Shown: positions 25,141 through 32,525 of the stretch, piece after piece
How the letters are laid out: each line of letters opens with the position of its first letter
Numbering within the stretch: the first letter of the stretch is position 1
NCBI GenBank assembly: GCA_012798565.1
Contig: JAAZMX010000007.1
Coordinates: 1-32,525, forward strand
Source: Candidatus Kuenenbacteria bacterium
GTDB lineage: Bacteria > Patescibacteriota > Patescibacteriia > UBA2196 > GWA2-42-15
DNA length: 32,525 bases
Reading direction: 5' to 3'
Translations under genes and position numbers: made by a program
Notes under the pieces: generated by a model
Database searches by the model: none
Seen by the model: the letters and a program-made list of their open reading frames with translations, nothing else
What the model was told of the DNA's origin: nothing

Positions 25141-26553
25141 TTAGCTAACACCTAGAATATATTTTAAACCAAGGTAATACTGTTTTATTTTGTCCCAGCT
25201 AGTCAAACGCTTGAGGTGCAACCAAAGAAAAGCAGGGTTAAAATAAAAGGAATGATAAGCGCGTTTTTGCATAGCACGCAGTTCTTCGGCGTCTTTATAG
25301 CCAGAGGGAACATAGGTGGCAGTGGTGCGGCCCTCATAAGGAGAGATAATTTGGCCGTGGGCTAGGGCGTCGTCATAAAGCTCTGTCCCCCATTCGGGAA
25401 ATGTCAGGAGAAATTGAGCAAAGGGAATTTTTAATTCTTTGGCAAATTGAATAGTCTTAAAACCTTTGACTGGTGTTTCGCCAGGCAGACCGAGCATAAA
25501 AGAACCGCGGATATCAATATCTAAATCCAGGGTCCACTTAGCAGCTTGACGCGCCTGTTCCAAGGTCGCACCCTTTTTGATGCGCAGCAATAAATCTGCG
25601 TTGCCAGTTTCAAAACCATAAAAAATACACCAGAGGCCTGATTTTTTGGCGCGCTCCAACATAGTTTTGGTGACTGTATTGACTCGGCCACAAGCGGACC
25701 AGGGAATCTTTAAACCGGCCGCATCTAATAAATCGCAAAATTCCGTTACCCAACCTTCATTAATTAAAAAATTATCATCCCAGAAGGTAACTTCGCGGAT
25801 ACCAAAGTTATCGTATAAATTTTTTATTTCCGAAACGACACGCCTCGGACTATGACGGCGATATTTTTGTGAAGCGCGCCCAGATTCAAAACAAAAAGTA
25901 CAGTGTCCCCAAGGACAACCGCGCGAGGTAATAACATTGGCAACGGGTAATTTTTTGTATTGCAAAGGCAAGGGCATATAAATATGGTAATCATACAGCT
26001 CATGAGCTGGCGGTAACAATTCATCAATATTCATCACTGGTTCGGGCGGCGGATTTTGTTGCCAGCGGCCAGTCTCATCTTTGATCCAAATACCCGAGAT
26101 ATCCTTGTCTATGGCGCCAGTATTTTGCAAGGAAGTGACTATTTTTTGAAAGGTCATCTCCCCTTCTCCATAGCAAAGACAATCAACCATGGGAGTAGCC
26201 TCGATAATTTTCTCCGGAAAACAGGTAGCATGAGCCCCGCCAAAAATGATTGGAGTTTGGGGGTTTAAATTTTTGAGATATTTAATCAAACTATAAGCTT
26301 CTTCGGCCGAAGCAGAGAGAGAAGAAATGCCAATAATTTCCGGCTTAAATTCAGCAACTACGCGACCGACATCTTCATTTTGATAATCAAGCGGCGGACA
26401 ATCAACAATCTTCACCTGGTGACCGGCCTTGAGTAAAGGTGCGGCTAAATAACCAACCCCCAGGGGAGGGAAAAAGCCGGCACGCAATTTATGCTTGGAA
26501 CCATAGCCCTTGGCCATCAGGTCATAGGGGGGGAGAACGAAGAGAATCTTCAT
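25141..26553 (-). CDS. B12-binding-domain radical SAM protein
   Basis: 470 aa. Residues about 1-150 form a cobalamin-binding-type Rossmann domain (FVLPPYD, PPLGVGYLAAPLLKAGH, IIGISSLSASAEEA, PIIFGGAHATCFPE). The radical SAM core follows with TSRGCPWGHCTFC (Cys213, Cys218, Cys221), spaced Cx4Cx2C, whereas Cx3Cx2C is usual. VTFWDDNFLI, FYGFETGNADLL and GSFMLGLPGET are typical core segments. No DxHxxG motif was seen in the B12 domain, which is common in this class. These enzymes do methylations, ring contractions and other radical steps on varied substrates. The reaction here is unknown. It follows the DUF6580-like gene after a repeat-filled 110-nt gap. Confidence 0.88.
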   Translation of the reverse strand: MKILFVLPPYDLMAKGYGSKHKLRAGFFPPLGVGYLAAPLLKAGHQVKIVDCPPLDYQNEDVGRVVAEFKPEIIGISSLSASAEEAYSLIKYLKNLNPQTPIIFGGAHATCFPEKIIEATPMVDCLCYGEGEMTFQKIVTSLQNTGAIDKDISGIWIKDETGRWQQNPPPEPVMNIDELLPPAHELYDYHIYMPLPLQYKKLPVANVITSRGCPWGHCTFCFESGRASQKYRRHSPRRVVSEIKNLYDNFGIREVTFWDDNFLINEGWVTEFCDLLDAAGLKIPWSACGRVNTVTKTMLERAKKSGLWCIFYGFETGNADLLLRIKKGATLEQARQAAKWTLDLDIDIRGSFMLGLPGETPVKGFKTIQFAKELKIPFAQFLLTFPEWGTELYDDALAHGQIISPYEGRTTATYVPSGYKDAEELRAMQKRAYHSFYFNPAFLWLHLKRLTSWDKIKQYYLGLKYILGVS

Positions 26554-26663
26554 AATCTACAAATATACGAATCAGTTACGAATTTACAAATATTGGATAA
26601 ATCCCAAATTACAAATCCAAAATCCAAAATAAATTACAAGCACCAAATCTAAAATTTAAAACA
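26554..26663. repeat. AT-rich repeat tract (TACAAAT/TACGAAT and CCAAAT words)
   Basis: The heptamer TACRAAT occurs at 26558, 26566, 26577, 26585 and 26610, followed by overlapping AAATCCAAAATCCAAAAT and CACCAAATCTAAAAT. The tract lies between two same-strand genes and has no hairpin or ORF. Similar low-complexity gap fillers are familiar in CPR genomes (general knowledge). Confidence 0.7.
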
Positions 26664-27188
26664 CTAAGCCCTGGAAATATTTTTAGTTTTCACTCTTTGC
26701 ATATACGGAACTAAACTATAAATCCCAAAGAAAACGGCGGTGAAAAATAAATCGCCGATAAGGGTATTTTTAAAGAAAGGAATAGCCAGAGTAAAGCAGG
26801 AACCGAGACCAGCTAAATCCAAGGAATAAAAACCACCGAAATACCAAAAGGCTAGATTGGTAATAATAAAAAATAATAACGAACCAGCAAAGGCTCCGAG
26901 ACCGACCGCCCACCAGTGATAGTGTTTTTTGAGGTAAAGACCAATAAGACTAATTAAAACAAAACTAAGGTAAACAGAGGCCATCAGGCGCCAGTCATAA
27001 AAACCTAAAAAAATGTCACTCGAGACCAAGATAATAACGGGGATGAGGAAAAAGCGATTACGAGCTAGAAAAAAGCCAGCAAAAATGGCGATGGCGCCAA
27101 GCGGAGAAAAATTTGGTGGATAATCAAACAAGCGACAGATAAAACCGAGAACAACAAGAATACTGGCAATGAGAAGTTTGTTTTTCAT
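26664..27188 (-). CDS. DUF6580-like small integral membrane protein
   Basis: 174 aa with five or six hydrophobic segments. The N-terminal FDYPPNFSPLGAIAIFAGFF, then SSDIFLGFYDW and FIITNLAFWYFGGFY with AIPFFKNTLIGDLFFTAVFFGIY, match the pattern of DUF6580 proteins, whose function is unknown; an ECF-transporter-substrate-subunit-like fold has been suggested for such proteins, but I cannot test it. It begins 3 nt after the methyltransferase stop, so the two are probably one transcript. Confidence 0.75.
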   Translation of the reverse strand: MKNKLLIASILVVLGFICRLFDYPPNFSPLGAIAIFAGFFLARNRFFLIPVIILVSSDIFLGFYDWRLMASVYLSFVLISLIGLYLKKHYHWWAVGLGAFAGSLLFFIITNLAFWYFGGFYSLDLAGLGSCFTLAIPFFKNTLIGDLFFTAVFFGIYSLVPYMQRVKTKNISRA

Positions 27189-27191
27189 AAT

Positions 27192-28046
27192 TTATTTTTT
27201 CTTACCTAAATAATAAAAAGCTAAGGCAATATTTTCAGCGCCAGGAAAGTGAGAGAGTAGAAGATCAAATAATTTCAACGGGCTAAAAATAAATAAAAAA
27301 ATAAGAGACCAAAATTGCTGTAACGGACGCCAACTAAAACTCAAGAGTAAGGCAAAAAATTCTTGAGCGACTACCGCAAAGGCAGAGGCAGGTCCACATC
27401 TAATCCCAATTTCTTTTTCTTCAAAATCAACCAGGAGCGCGCGTAAACCTGATTTTGTCCAGCGCGTATAATCGCCAGGCGAAGAATGAAAATTTTCTAT
27501 AAAAGGAGCAACTAAATAAAGTAGGCCGCCAGGTTTTAAAACTCTTTTTATTTCCGCCAAGGTAGCTTGCGGGTTGGGAACATGTTCTAAAACTAATTCC
27601 GCTACAATGGCATCAACGGTGGTGCTGGCAAAAGGTAAATGATTGATGTCGGCAATAATATCGACATTGGGCAAAGGCAAAAAATCCAGATTAATAATGT
27701 CGGGGCGCAAACGTTTTGGCCCGGAACCAAGATTGATAATCAATTTATCTTCTCCCAAATCAGCCAGGGCCTGTTTGGCACTTTGACCAACAAATAAAGC
27801 ACCGAGCAGATAATAAAAAAAATGATAAAGACTTGATTGATGCTTAAATTTATTTTTTAAACTAACAAGAAGGCTGTCAGAAGGCTGGGGGTTGTTGGCA
27901 CTCTCAAAAGAATAAAAAACTACTGACTTGGCTGAATGGGTATATTTAGTTTGGCAATTAGGGCAAGTTAAATGGCTGGGATTATTTTGTAAAGCCACTA
28001 AACACTGGGGACAAAAAAGATGATTAAGAAGGTCAGAAGTGAACAT
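27192..28046 (-). CDS. Class I methyltransferase with N-terminal zinc ribbon (Trm112-like)
   Basis: 284 aa. Residues 1-45 form a zinc ribbon with Cys12, Cys15, Cys28 and Cys31 (CPQC...CPNC). The methyltransferase domain has motif I LIINLGSGPKRLRPDIINLD (about 102-121), DINHLPFASTTVDAIVAELVLEHV and IKRVLKPGGLLYLVAPF. The usual first Gly-rich loop reads GSGPKR. A hydrophobic C-terminal segment (about 230-265, FSWRPLQQFWSLIFLFIFSPLKLF) suggests membrane association. Small-molecule or glycan methylation is likely; the target is not visible. It follows the two-domain methyltransferase gene by 18 nt. Confidence 0.83.
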   Translation of the reverse strand: MFTSDLLNHLFCPQCLVALQNNPSHLTCPNCQTKYTHSAKSVVFYSFESANNPQPSDSLLVSLKNKFKHQSSLYHFFYYLLGALFVGQSAKQALADLGEDKLIINLGSGPKRLRPDIINLDFLPLPNVDIIADINHLPFASTTVDAIVAELVLEHVPNPQATLAEIKRVLKPGGLLYLVAPFIENFHSSPGDYTRWTKSGLRALLVDFEEKEIGIRCGPASAFAVVAQEFFALLLSFSWRPLQQFWSLIFLFIFSPLKLFDLLLSHFPGAENIALAFYYLGKKK

Positions 28047-28064
28047 TATTTTGAACTTAATATT

Positions 28065-29561
28065 TTAGATCTTTTGACATAGGACAATATAGTGGATGGG
28101 TAGTAAAGAAAAGGGTACCTTCTTGATTTTAATAATCTTTAACTGGCCTCTGATAATCTCCTCAAATACTTTTTGATCCATGAAACGCAGGTGCCATTCG
28201 TCAGTCATGCGAGTGGGTATGCCCTTGAATAAAAGCTGAAGTAAGCCAACCTTATGGAGGATGGCTTTAATTTTATTTAATAAATTTTCATAAGGAAAGG
28301 TAATGACAATCAGGCTTGTTGGCTTGGCGACTGAGGTGATCTGTTCAATCATTTTTTGGGGAGATTTTATATGTTCAATTACTTCACTGGATAAAATTTT
28401 GTCATAGGTTTTGGCCTTAACTTCTGGAGGTAAATCTTCCACATTACCATAAATCAAAGTGACCGGATGGAGAGCTAATTTTTGGCGAGCGATAGCCAAA
28501 AGATAAGGAGATAAATCAACCCCAGTGAGCTGGCCACTTTTTATTTTTAAAAGCATATGGCCAGTGCCACAACCTAAATCCAAAACCTGATCAGCGGGAT
28601 TAATAGCTAATAGCTTTATTATGGCTCGAGTGCGTAGATAGGTAATTAAGTTAATAAACGGATTTTTACTCTGATGATAATGGTCAGGATTATATTTAAC
28701 AGCCATCCGCTCGTTCCAGCTCTCAAAATCGCTAGGAGGCATTGCGGCTTTCTCCTGTTGCTCCTGAGAATAATTATTCTCCGTCGATTCAACCGCCAAT
28801 TTTTGACCAATAACAGTCCAGCTATTACTATTAACGCGATAAATATGTAAATCGGTAATACCTTTTTGCTCGGCCAAAAGAGAAAGTGCTTCTTCCCTAG
28901 TCCAATAATTAGCAACCCTCGGAATCAGCTGATCAAAAACAATACTATGGATATGATAAAATTTAAAAGTAGACAGCTGTTGAAAGTAGGGAGAACCTTG
29001 TGGTTCGATTTTGACCCACAGCCACACGGGGACAGACAAAAAGTAAGCAATTAAGTGCACGAGACTGACTGGTAGACGGGAAGTAAAATTGCGCCGCAAA
29101 AAATTAACCACACGAATTATGCCTTCATTGCCTTCTCGACCATAAACCCAGAGGATAATTTTGCCGCCAGGTTTAGCAGCACGCACCAGATTTTTAACAG
29201 CCAACTCTGGATTTTCCAGATGGTGAATAACGCCAATACTCATCACTAAATCAAAATGATTTTCATAAGTGATACTATAAATATCATTAAACTCTACATT
29301 GACTCCGGGTAGGCCAGCCAAATTATGTCTGGCCGCGGCTACTGATCTTTTATCACAATCAAAAGCCACTACTTCTTTGGCTCCCCATTTACTGGCCCAG
29401 TAACTATTACGACCCATCCCGCAGCCAGCGTCCAAAACACTAGCATTACGAAAATCAGCCTCTGTTAGAGGCGCCACCCATTTCGTAAATTGGAGATAAT
29501 AATTCGGGTCGATTGCAGAGTATTTGGCCCATTCATAACCGAATCTTTCAGAGGAAGACAT
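28065..29561 (-). CDS. Protein with two class I methyltransferase domains
   Basis: 498 aa from the ATG at 29561 (MSSSERFGYEWAKY). An in-frame TTG at 29618 would give 517 aa, but its added residues look like untranslated leader. Domain 1 has VLDAGCGMGRNSYWASKWG (42-60) and IGVIHHLENPELA, then a region with hydrophobic stretches at about 165-185. Domain 2 has QVLDLGCGTGHMLL (325-338), ARQKLALHPVTLIYGNVEDLPPE and SSEVIEHIKSP. Between them, residues about 258-300 are a Glu/Gln/Ser-rich linker. Both glycine loops are intact, so both may be active. Two methylations of one glycan or lipid end are a reasonable guess. It is transcribed away from the plus-strand gene at 29716. Confidence 0.85.
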   Translation of the reverse strand: MSSSERFGYEWAKYSAIDPNYYLQFTKWVAPLTEADFRNASVLDAGCGMGRNSYWASKWGAKEVVAFDCDKRSVAAARHNLAGLPGVNVEFNDIYSITYENHFDLVMSIGVIHHLENPELAVKNLVRAAKPGGKIILWVYGREGNEGIIRVVNFLRRNFTSRLPVSLVHLIAYFLSVPVWLWVKIEPQGSPYFQQLSTFKFYHIHSIVFDQLIPRVANYWTREEALSLLAEQKGITDLHIYRVNSNSWTVIGQKLAVESTENNYSQEQQEKAAMPPSDFESWNERMAVKYNPDHYHQSKNPFINLITYLRTRAIIKLLAINPADQVLDLGCGTGHMLLKIKSGQLTGVDLSPYLLAIARQKLALHPVTLIYGNVEDLPPEVKAKTYDKILSSEVIEHIKSPQKMIEQITSVAKPTSLIVITFPYENLLNKIKAILHKVGLLQLLFKGIPTRMTDEWHLRFMDQKVFEEIIRGQLKIIKIKKVPFSLLPIHYIVLCQKI

Positions 29562-29611
29562 GAAAAAATATTCAGCTTTTACTGCCTTTAGCTTAGCAAT
29601 TTTGAGATGAG

Positions 29612-29640
29612 TTGACAAGACTTGAGTTTGGTGGTTAAAT
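29612..29640 (+). promoter_or_regulatory. Sigma70-type promoter for the plus-strand gene at 29716
   Basis: A perfect -35 TTGACA (29612-29617) lies 17 nt before TTAAAT (29635-29640), a 4-of-6 match to the -10 consensus. Transcription would start near 29647, leaving a leader of about 68 nt that carries a strong Shine-Dalgarno. On the opposite strand this region is the leader of the double methyltransferase gene. Confidence 0.6.
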
Positions 29641-29700
29641 TGAGAGAAATAAAAAGAAAAATCATGAAGTAAAAATAATTCAAAAGGCAGTGAACCTTAG

Positions 29701-29707
29701 CAAGGAG
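29701..29707 (+). promoter_or_regulatory. Canonical Shine-Dalgarno AAGGAGG
   Basis: CAAGGAGG ends at 29707, 8 nt before the ATG at 29716, at ideal spacing. It is the only full consensus ribosome binding site noticed before any start in the window, where most starts have AAT or ATT directly before ATG and no purine run. It fixes the start of this gene. Confidence 0.85.
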
Positions 29708-29715
29708 GCAATACC

Positions 29716-30435
29716 ATGCTAGCTCTTATAACATTAACGCATTTTTTCATAGGGACCGCATTGATCACTATGTTAGGTGGAAACTGGCTGCAGTGCTTGG
29801 CTGCCGGAATTATAACGAGCGTCTCTGACGTCGCGGCGTTCGTGCAGGTGGTAATCGATTCACTAAAAAGAAAGGAACTTTTCTCGCGACAATCAAAGAT
29901 AATGATTGCCGCAAAAGAAATTTCCCACTCCCATTTTCTCTGGGTACTGGCCATTGTCGTTTTAGTGACTTTGTATCCCATGGAGTATGGCGTTTTTGTA
30001 CTCCCCTCGGCACTCCTTGTACTGACTCTAATTCTGGCTGCTATATTAAAGAATGCGTCGGCGGTGATCCGTCAGCTGGTTTCGTGGGTCCTATTATTGA
30101 TGGCAACATTGTTCGCTTTTTTTATAGGGATTGCTTTACACGAATATCCCTATACAATGTGGCCGGCAAGTATCACCCTCATGCTACTGTTGCATTGGAT
30201 AATGGACGGACTGACGCACAGCTGGGGAATAAGCGACGCTCGACGCTCTCTTGATCTATCAAAGGAGGAAGCCGATGTTTCTATGACGTGGCCGCTCGGC
30301 TTCTGGGTTGATTGTGGAATATACGATTACCGTCCGGAAGAGAACACATTGCTATGGAAAATTCTACCGAAGAAAAAATTGGAGGTGGCGGTGTTCGCGG
30401 CAGCTATCGCGATAACCGCCATAAAGATATTATAA
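29716..30435 (+). CDS. Unrecognised polytopic membrane protein, foreign-looking
   Basis: 239 aa with about five or six hydrophobic segments (roughly 1-35, 75-95, 95-115, 120-145, 150-170, 222-239). I do not recognise the family with confidence. LTHFFIGTALITMLGG at the N-terminus and LLLHWIMDGLTHSWGI near 155-170, with the spaced His-Asp-His, faintly recall YdjM/DUF457-type membrane proteins, so a membrane metal-site protein is a weak guess. SMTWPLGFWVDCGIYDYRPEE lies in the last loop. The gene has its own promoter, a consensus Shine-Dalgarno and its own terminator. In the line 30061-30120 I count 29 of 60 G/C against 19 of 60 in 31021-31080. All of this suggests transfer from another genome. 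Confidence 0.8.
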   Translation: MLALITLTHFFIGTALITMLGGNWLQCLAAGIITSVSDVAAFVQVVIDSLKRKELFSRQSKIMIAAKEISHSHFLWVLAIVVLVTLYPMEYGVFVLPSALLVLTLILAAILKNASAVIRQLVSWVLLLMATLFAFFIGIALHEYPYTMWPASITLMLLLHWIMDGLTHSWGISDARRSLDLSKEEADVSMTWPLGFWVDCGIYDYRPEENTLLWKILPKKKLEVAVFAAAIAITAIKIL

Positions 30436-30456
30436 ATTCGTTCCGGAAAGGAAACA

Positions 30457-30497
30457 AAAAGCGGACGTGGAAAATTCCAGGTCCGCTTTTATTTTTT
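30457..30497. terminator. Intrinsic terminator between convergent genes
   Basis: AAAAGCGGAC (30457-30466) pairs with GTCCGCTTTT (30481-30490). An inner G-G mismatch and a TGGA/TCCA extension follow. A T-rich stretch (TTTTATTTTTT) follows on the plus strand, and the A run before the stem gives TTTTT on the minus strand, so it can stop both the gene at 29716-30435 and the leftward gene ending at 30519. Confidence 0.88.
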
Positions 30498-30518
30498 ACA
30501 AATATTTACTTACAAAAA

Positions 30519-32501
30519 TTAATCAGTAAGTCGATAAATCTGGGCGTATTCGGAGCCAGCAGAGGCGGCGTACTCTAATTTGAGAGGTAGCTGCTCCAAA
30601 CACTTCTCGGCCAAGCCAGTGGGCCAATATTGATTAATATAAAGATAATGATAATTTAAAGCGCGCACCGCGGCTAAATCGCAATCTTTTTCCAGAGTTT
30701 GAAAGGTAGTGACAAGCTCTGGGTCAACATCAGTATAAAAATTTTCCACGAATTGGTAACGTGAAGCCAAGCGACCAGTATAGACTATAAACTTGGCATT
30801 GGGTGTCTGGGGAATTTGGGGGTCGCTATAGGTAAGAAAATGATCTTTACCAGTCGTATGTTGTTTGACCCAACTATAAACATCTTTTTCTAAATTCGTA
30901 GGAACGAGATAATATTGGAAAAACGGTGAAAGGTGGTCAGCGGTGCGACCAGCAGGAATAATAATATAGGCAACGAGATAAATAAGGCCACTGGCAACCA
31001 TAATAAGCAGAATGATAAAAGCACCTATTTTAAAATAGATTTTAGGGTAGTGCTCAATAAAATTAAAGATAGCCAAAGCGATAAGCAAAGCCCAGAAGGC
31101 AGAGGTGAGATAAAAAAATCTAGCTAATTCATGATTATGAGCTGGATCAAGCACCACACAGAATGGCACAGCAAAAGCCACAAAAGAAGCGAGGGCAAAT
31201 AAAATGACTTCTTGGCTCAGGGAGGAAAGATGTTGGCGAAATAACCAGACAAGGGCAGGAATAATGAGAATAAACAAAAAGCCAAGTTGAGTAATAAAAA
31301 AAGAACTCCAGGGATAAAGATTGCCGTGGCCAGCCCAAACATAGCGCGGAAAGCTAGAGAAAAAAGAAGGTGCCCAGGTAGCGCTCATACTACCAATACT
31401 ATAACTAGTGAGGACGCCACCTTGATAGCGCACAATAATAGCGCTGATGATAACGGCTGCCAGGGAAATCAAAAAATTTTTAGCAACTACTCCCCTATTT
31501 TGGCCAAGAAGATAAGCAAGAAAAGGATAAACTAAAAAGGAAAATAATAGAACGGCTAAATAAGTTTCCGCAGTGAGACCAAGTAAAGAAACAGAGATTA
31601 CTAAGGTGATGAAAATACCCGGGCGCTGAAGAAAATTGGTCTTACTCGAGGATAACAGGCGGAAGTAGAGAAAAACAGAAACAGTAAATAGAATAAAGGC
31701 CAAAGGGACCCATTCAATATTAAAAATTTTTAGGAACGGACTAAAAAAAGAATTAAAAGAATTGGTGATAAATTTATAGTTCACGGGAACATGCCTAATA
31801 AACTTATCAAAAATTACCGGCAATATTTGGAAAATATTTAGGAAAGCGAGATTGCTGGCCAGTAAAACTACCAGAGAAATAAATAATGATTTTTTAGGCT
31901 GGCGCGTCGCGAAAAATAAGATGGCAAAAATTAGGGTAGAAAAAATAAAAATAAAAATTGCTCGGTGGATATCAGTAATATACCAAATAGGAAGCGTGGT
32001 AATTTTATGAACCGCGGCGGCTAAAAGGAGTGGGGCATAATGGTAACTGAGAGGCGTTGGTGGTCCATCTAGGCGGACAATGGGAAAATTACCCTCACTG
32101 ATAGTGGCGATAGTGGGTAGACTGCCAATAGCTATTTCGTCGCCACTTAAACTGCGCAGTCCGATCACTAAAACAAATAGAGAAATAGCCAAAAAGATCA
32201 AGAATATTTTTGAGTATGAATAAGACTGACGATGATTTGTTGGCTTGTTAATGGTCCGCGGAGTAAAGATTAAGAGGATCACCCCGACTAAACCGTAAAA
32301 AATTGTTAGGGTTGGAAATAAGCTAGTGATGGGGAAAAAATAACCAAAAATATTCAAAGTAAAGAGATAGAAGGTCGTGCCGATAATAGGGGCTAGAGGA
32401 ATAAGAAACTCTGACCGTTGTTCTTTGAGCACTAGCTTGCTAAATTGCCAGCCAAAAAGACACAGGGACAACCAAAATAAAAACAGTAGGATAATACTCA
32501 T
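30519..32501 (-). CDS. Large polytopic membrane protein, GT-C glycosyltransferase-like
   Basis: 660 aa from the ATG at 32501. About fourteen hydrophobic segments fill residues 1-510, then a soluble C-terminal region of about 150 residues with YLYINQYWPTGLAEKCLEQL. After a membrane helix ending at about 114 comes LRSLSGDEIAIGSLPTIATISEGNFP, with Asp121-Glu122 placed like the catalytic acidic pair of GT-C enzymes, and PTPLSYHYAPLLLAAAVHK in the same loop. This suggests a polyprenyl-phosphate-sugar-dependent transferase of the outer membrane face; family-level assignment was not possible. A second acidic motif, LDPAHNHELARFFYL, sits in a later loop. It converges on the foreign-looking gene at 29716. 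Confidence 0.75.
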   Translation of the reverse strand: MSIILLFLFWLSLCLFGWQFSKLVLKEQRSEFLIPLAPIIGTTFYLFTLNIFGYFFPITSLFPTLTIFYGLVGVILLIFTPRTINKPTNHRQSYSYSKIFLIFLAISLFVLVIGLRSLSGDEIAIGSLPTIATISEGNFPIVRLDGPPTPLSYHYAPLLLAAAVHKITTLPIWYITDIHRAIFIFIFSTLIFAILFFATRQPKKSLFISLVVLLASNLAFLNIFQILPVIFDKFIRHVPVNYKFITNSFNSFFSPFLKIFNIEWVPLAFILFTVSVFLYFRLLSSSKTNFLQRPGIFITLVISVSLLGLTAETYLAVLLFSFLVYPFLAYLLGQNRGVVAKNFLISLAAVIISAIIVRYQGGVLTSYSIGSMSATWAPSFFSSFPRYVWAGHGNLYPWSSFFITQLGFLFILIIPALVWLFRQHLSSLSQEVILFALASFVAFAVPFCVVLDPAHNHELARFFYLTSAFWALLIALAIFNFIEHYPKIYFKIGAFIILLIMVASGLIYLVAYIIIPAGRTADHLSPFFQYYLVPTNLEKDVYSWVKQHTTGKDHFLTYSDPQIPQTPNAKFIVYTGRLASRYQFVENFYTDVDPELVTTFQTLEKDCDLAAVRALNYHYLYINQYWPTGLAEKCLEQLPLKLEYAASAGSEYAQIYRLTD

Positions 32502-32525
32502 AGAATTGGTTTTTTATCTAGTGAA

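Noticed and set aside
29562-29618. TTG start giving a 517-aa double methyltransferase
   Set aside because: The extra residues do not resemble a domain, the opposite-strand promoter lies there, and the ATG at 29561 opens a typical N-terminus.
30312-30578. 88-codon plus-strand frame across the end of the foreign-looking gene
   Set aside because: It runs through the terminator and into the convergent gene in a different frame, with no support of its own.
1-32525. Reassigned genetic code (UGA as glycine) as in Gracilibacteria/SR1
   Set aside because: UGA closes recognised genes at natural ends (for example 16181-16183 and 18941-18943), and the genes read normally with the standard bacterial code.
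1-32525. CRISPR array, tRNA, rRNA or insertion sequence
   Set aside because: No regularly spaced repeats with unique spacers, no cloverleaf or rRNA stretches, and no transposase were seen; the gaps are too short to hold such genes.

Overview
The window looks like one surface-glycan locus of an AT-rich bacterium, most likely a member of the Candidate Phyla Radiation (Patescibacteria, Parcubacteria-like). This placement is inference. It rests on the density of glycosyltransferases and methyltransferases, a secreted S8 protease with C-terminal FG-GAP-like repeats, a DUF6580-type membrane protein, very short intergenic gaps, and start codons in A/T-rich context that almost never have a Shine-Dalgarno sequence. 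TGA is used as a stop (for example at 16181-16183 and 18941-18943), so the UGA-recoding Gracilibacteria and SR1 lineages are unlikely. No rRNA, tRNA, CRISPR array or insertion sequence was seen.

Layout. (1) 1-6228, minus strand, read from 6228 down: an O-antigen-ligase/Wzy-type membrane protein with TPRs, a secreted subtilisin-like protease with six FG-GAP-like repeats whose signal peptide is cut off by an apparent one-base frameshift, a GtrA-family protein, a UDP-glucuronate-decarboxylase-like SDR, and the N-terminus of metK (cut by the window edge). (2) 6229-6333: a divergent promoter region with a near-consensus sigma70 promoter facing right. (3) 6334-18943, plus strand: eleven tightly packed genes, several overlapping by 4-23 nt. 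They encode an initiating sugar-1-phosphate transferase, two GT4 enzymes, a methyltransferase, an ABC exporter, a GT4-methyltransferase fusion, a polysaccharide-deacetylase-like protein, a radical SAM/SPASM protein and three GT-A glycosyltransferases. The run ends at a perfect-stem bidirectional terminator. (4) 18970-29561, minus strand: an Rmd-like GDP-sugar reductase, an ArsP/PF03773-type permease, two GT4s, a GT39-like membrane transferase, a B12-binding radical SAM protein, a DUF6580-like protein, a zinc-ribbon methyltransferase and a two-domain methyltransferase. (5) 29612-30490, plus strand: an unrecognised membrane protein with its own promoter, a textbook Shine-Dalgarno and its own terminator, unlike all its neighbours. 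(6) 30519-32501, minus strand: a large GT-C-like membrane protein.

How the genes may work together (inference). The phosphotransferase would load the first sugar on undecaprenyl phosphate, cytoplasmic GTs would extend it, and methyltransferases, the deacetylase-like protein and the radical SAM protein would decorate it. The ABC protein would flip the lipid-linked glycan, and the Wzy/WaaL-like protein would polymerise it or transfer it. MetK would supply the SAM used by at least five methyltransferase domains and two radical SAM enzymes. No stretch over 300 bases lacks a gene.
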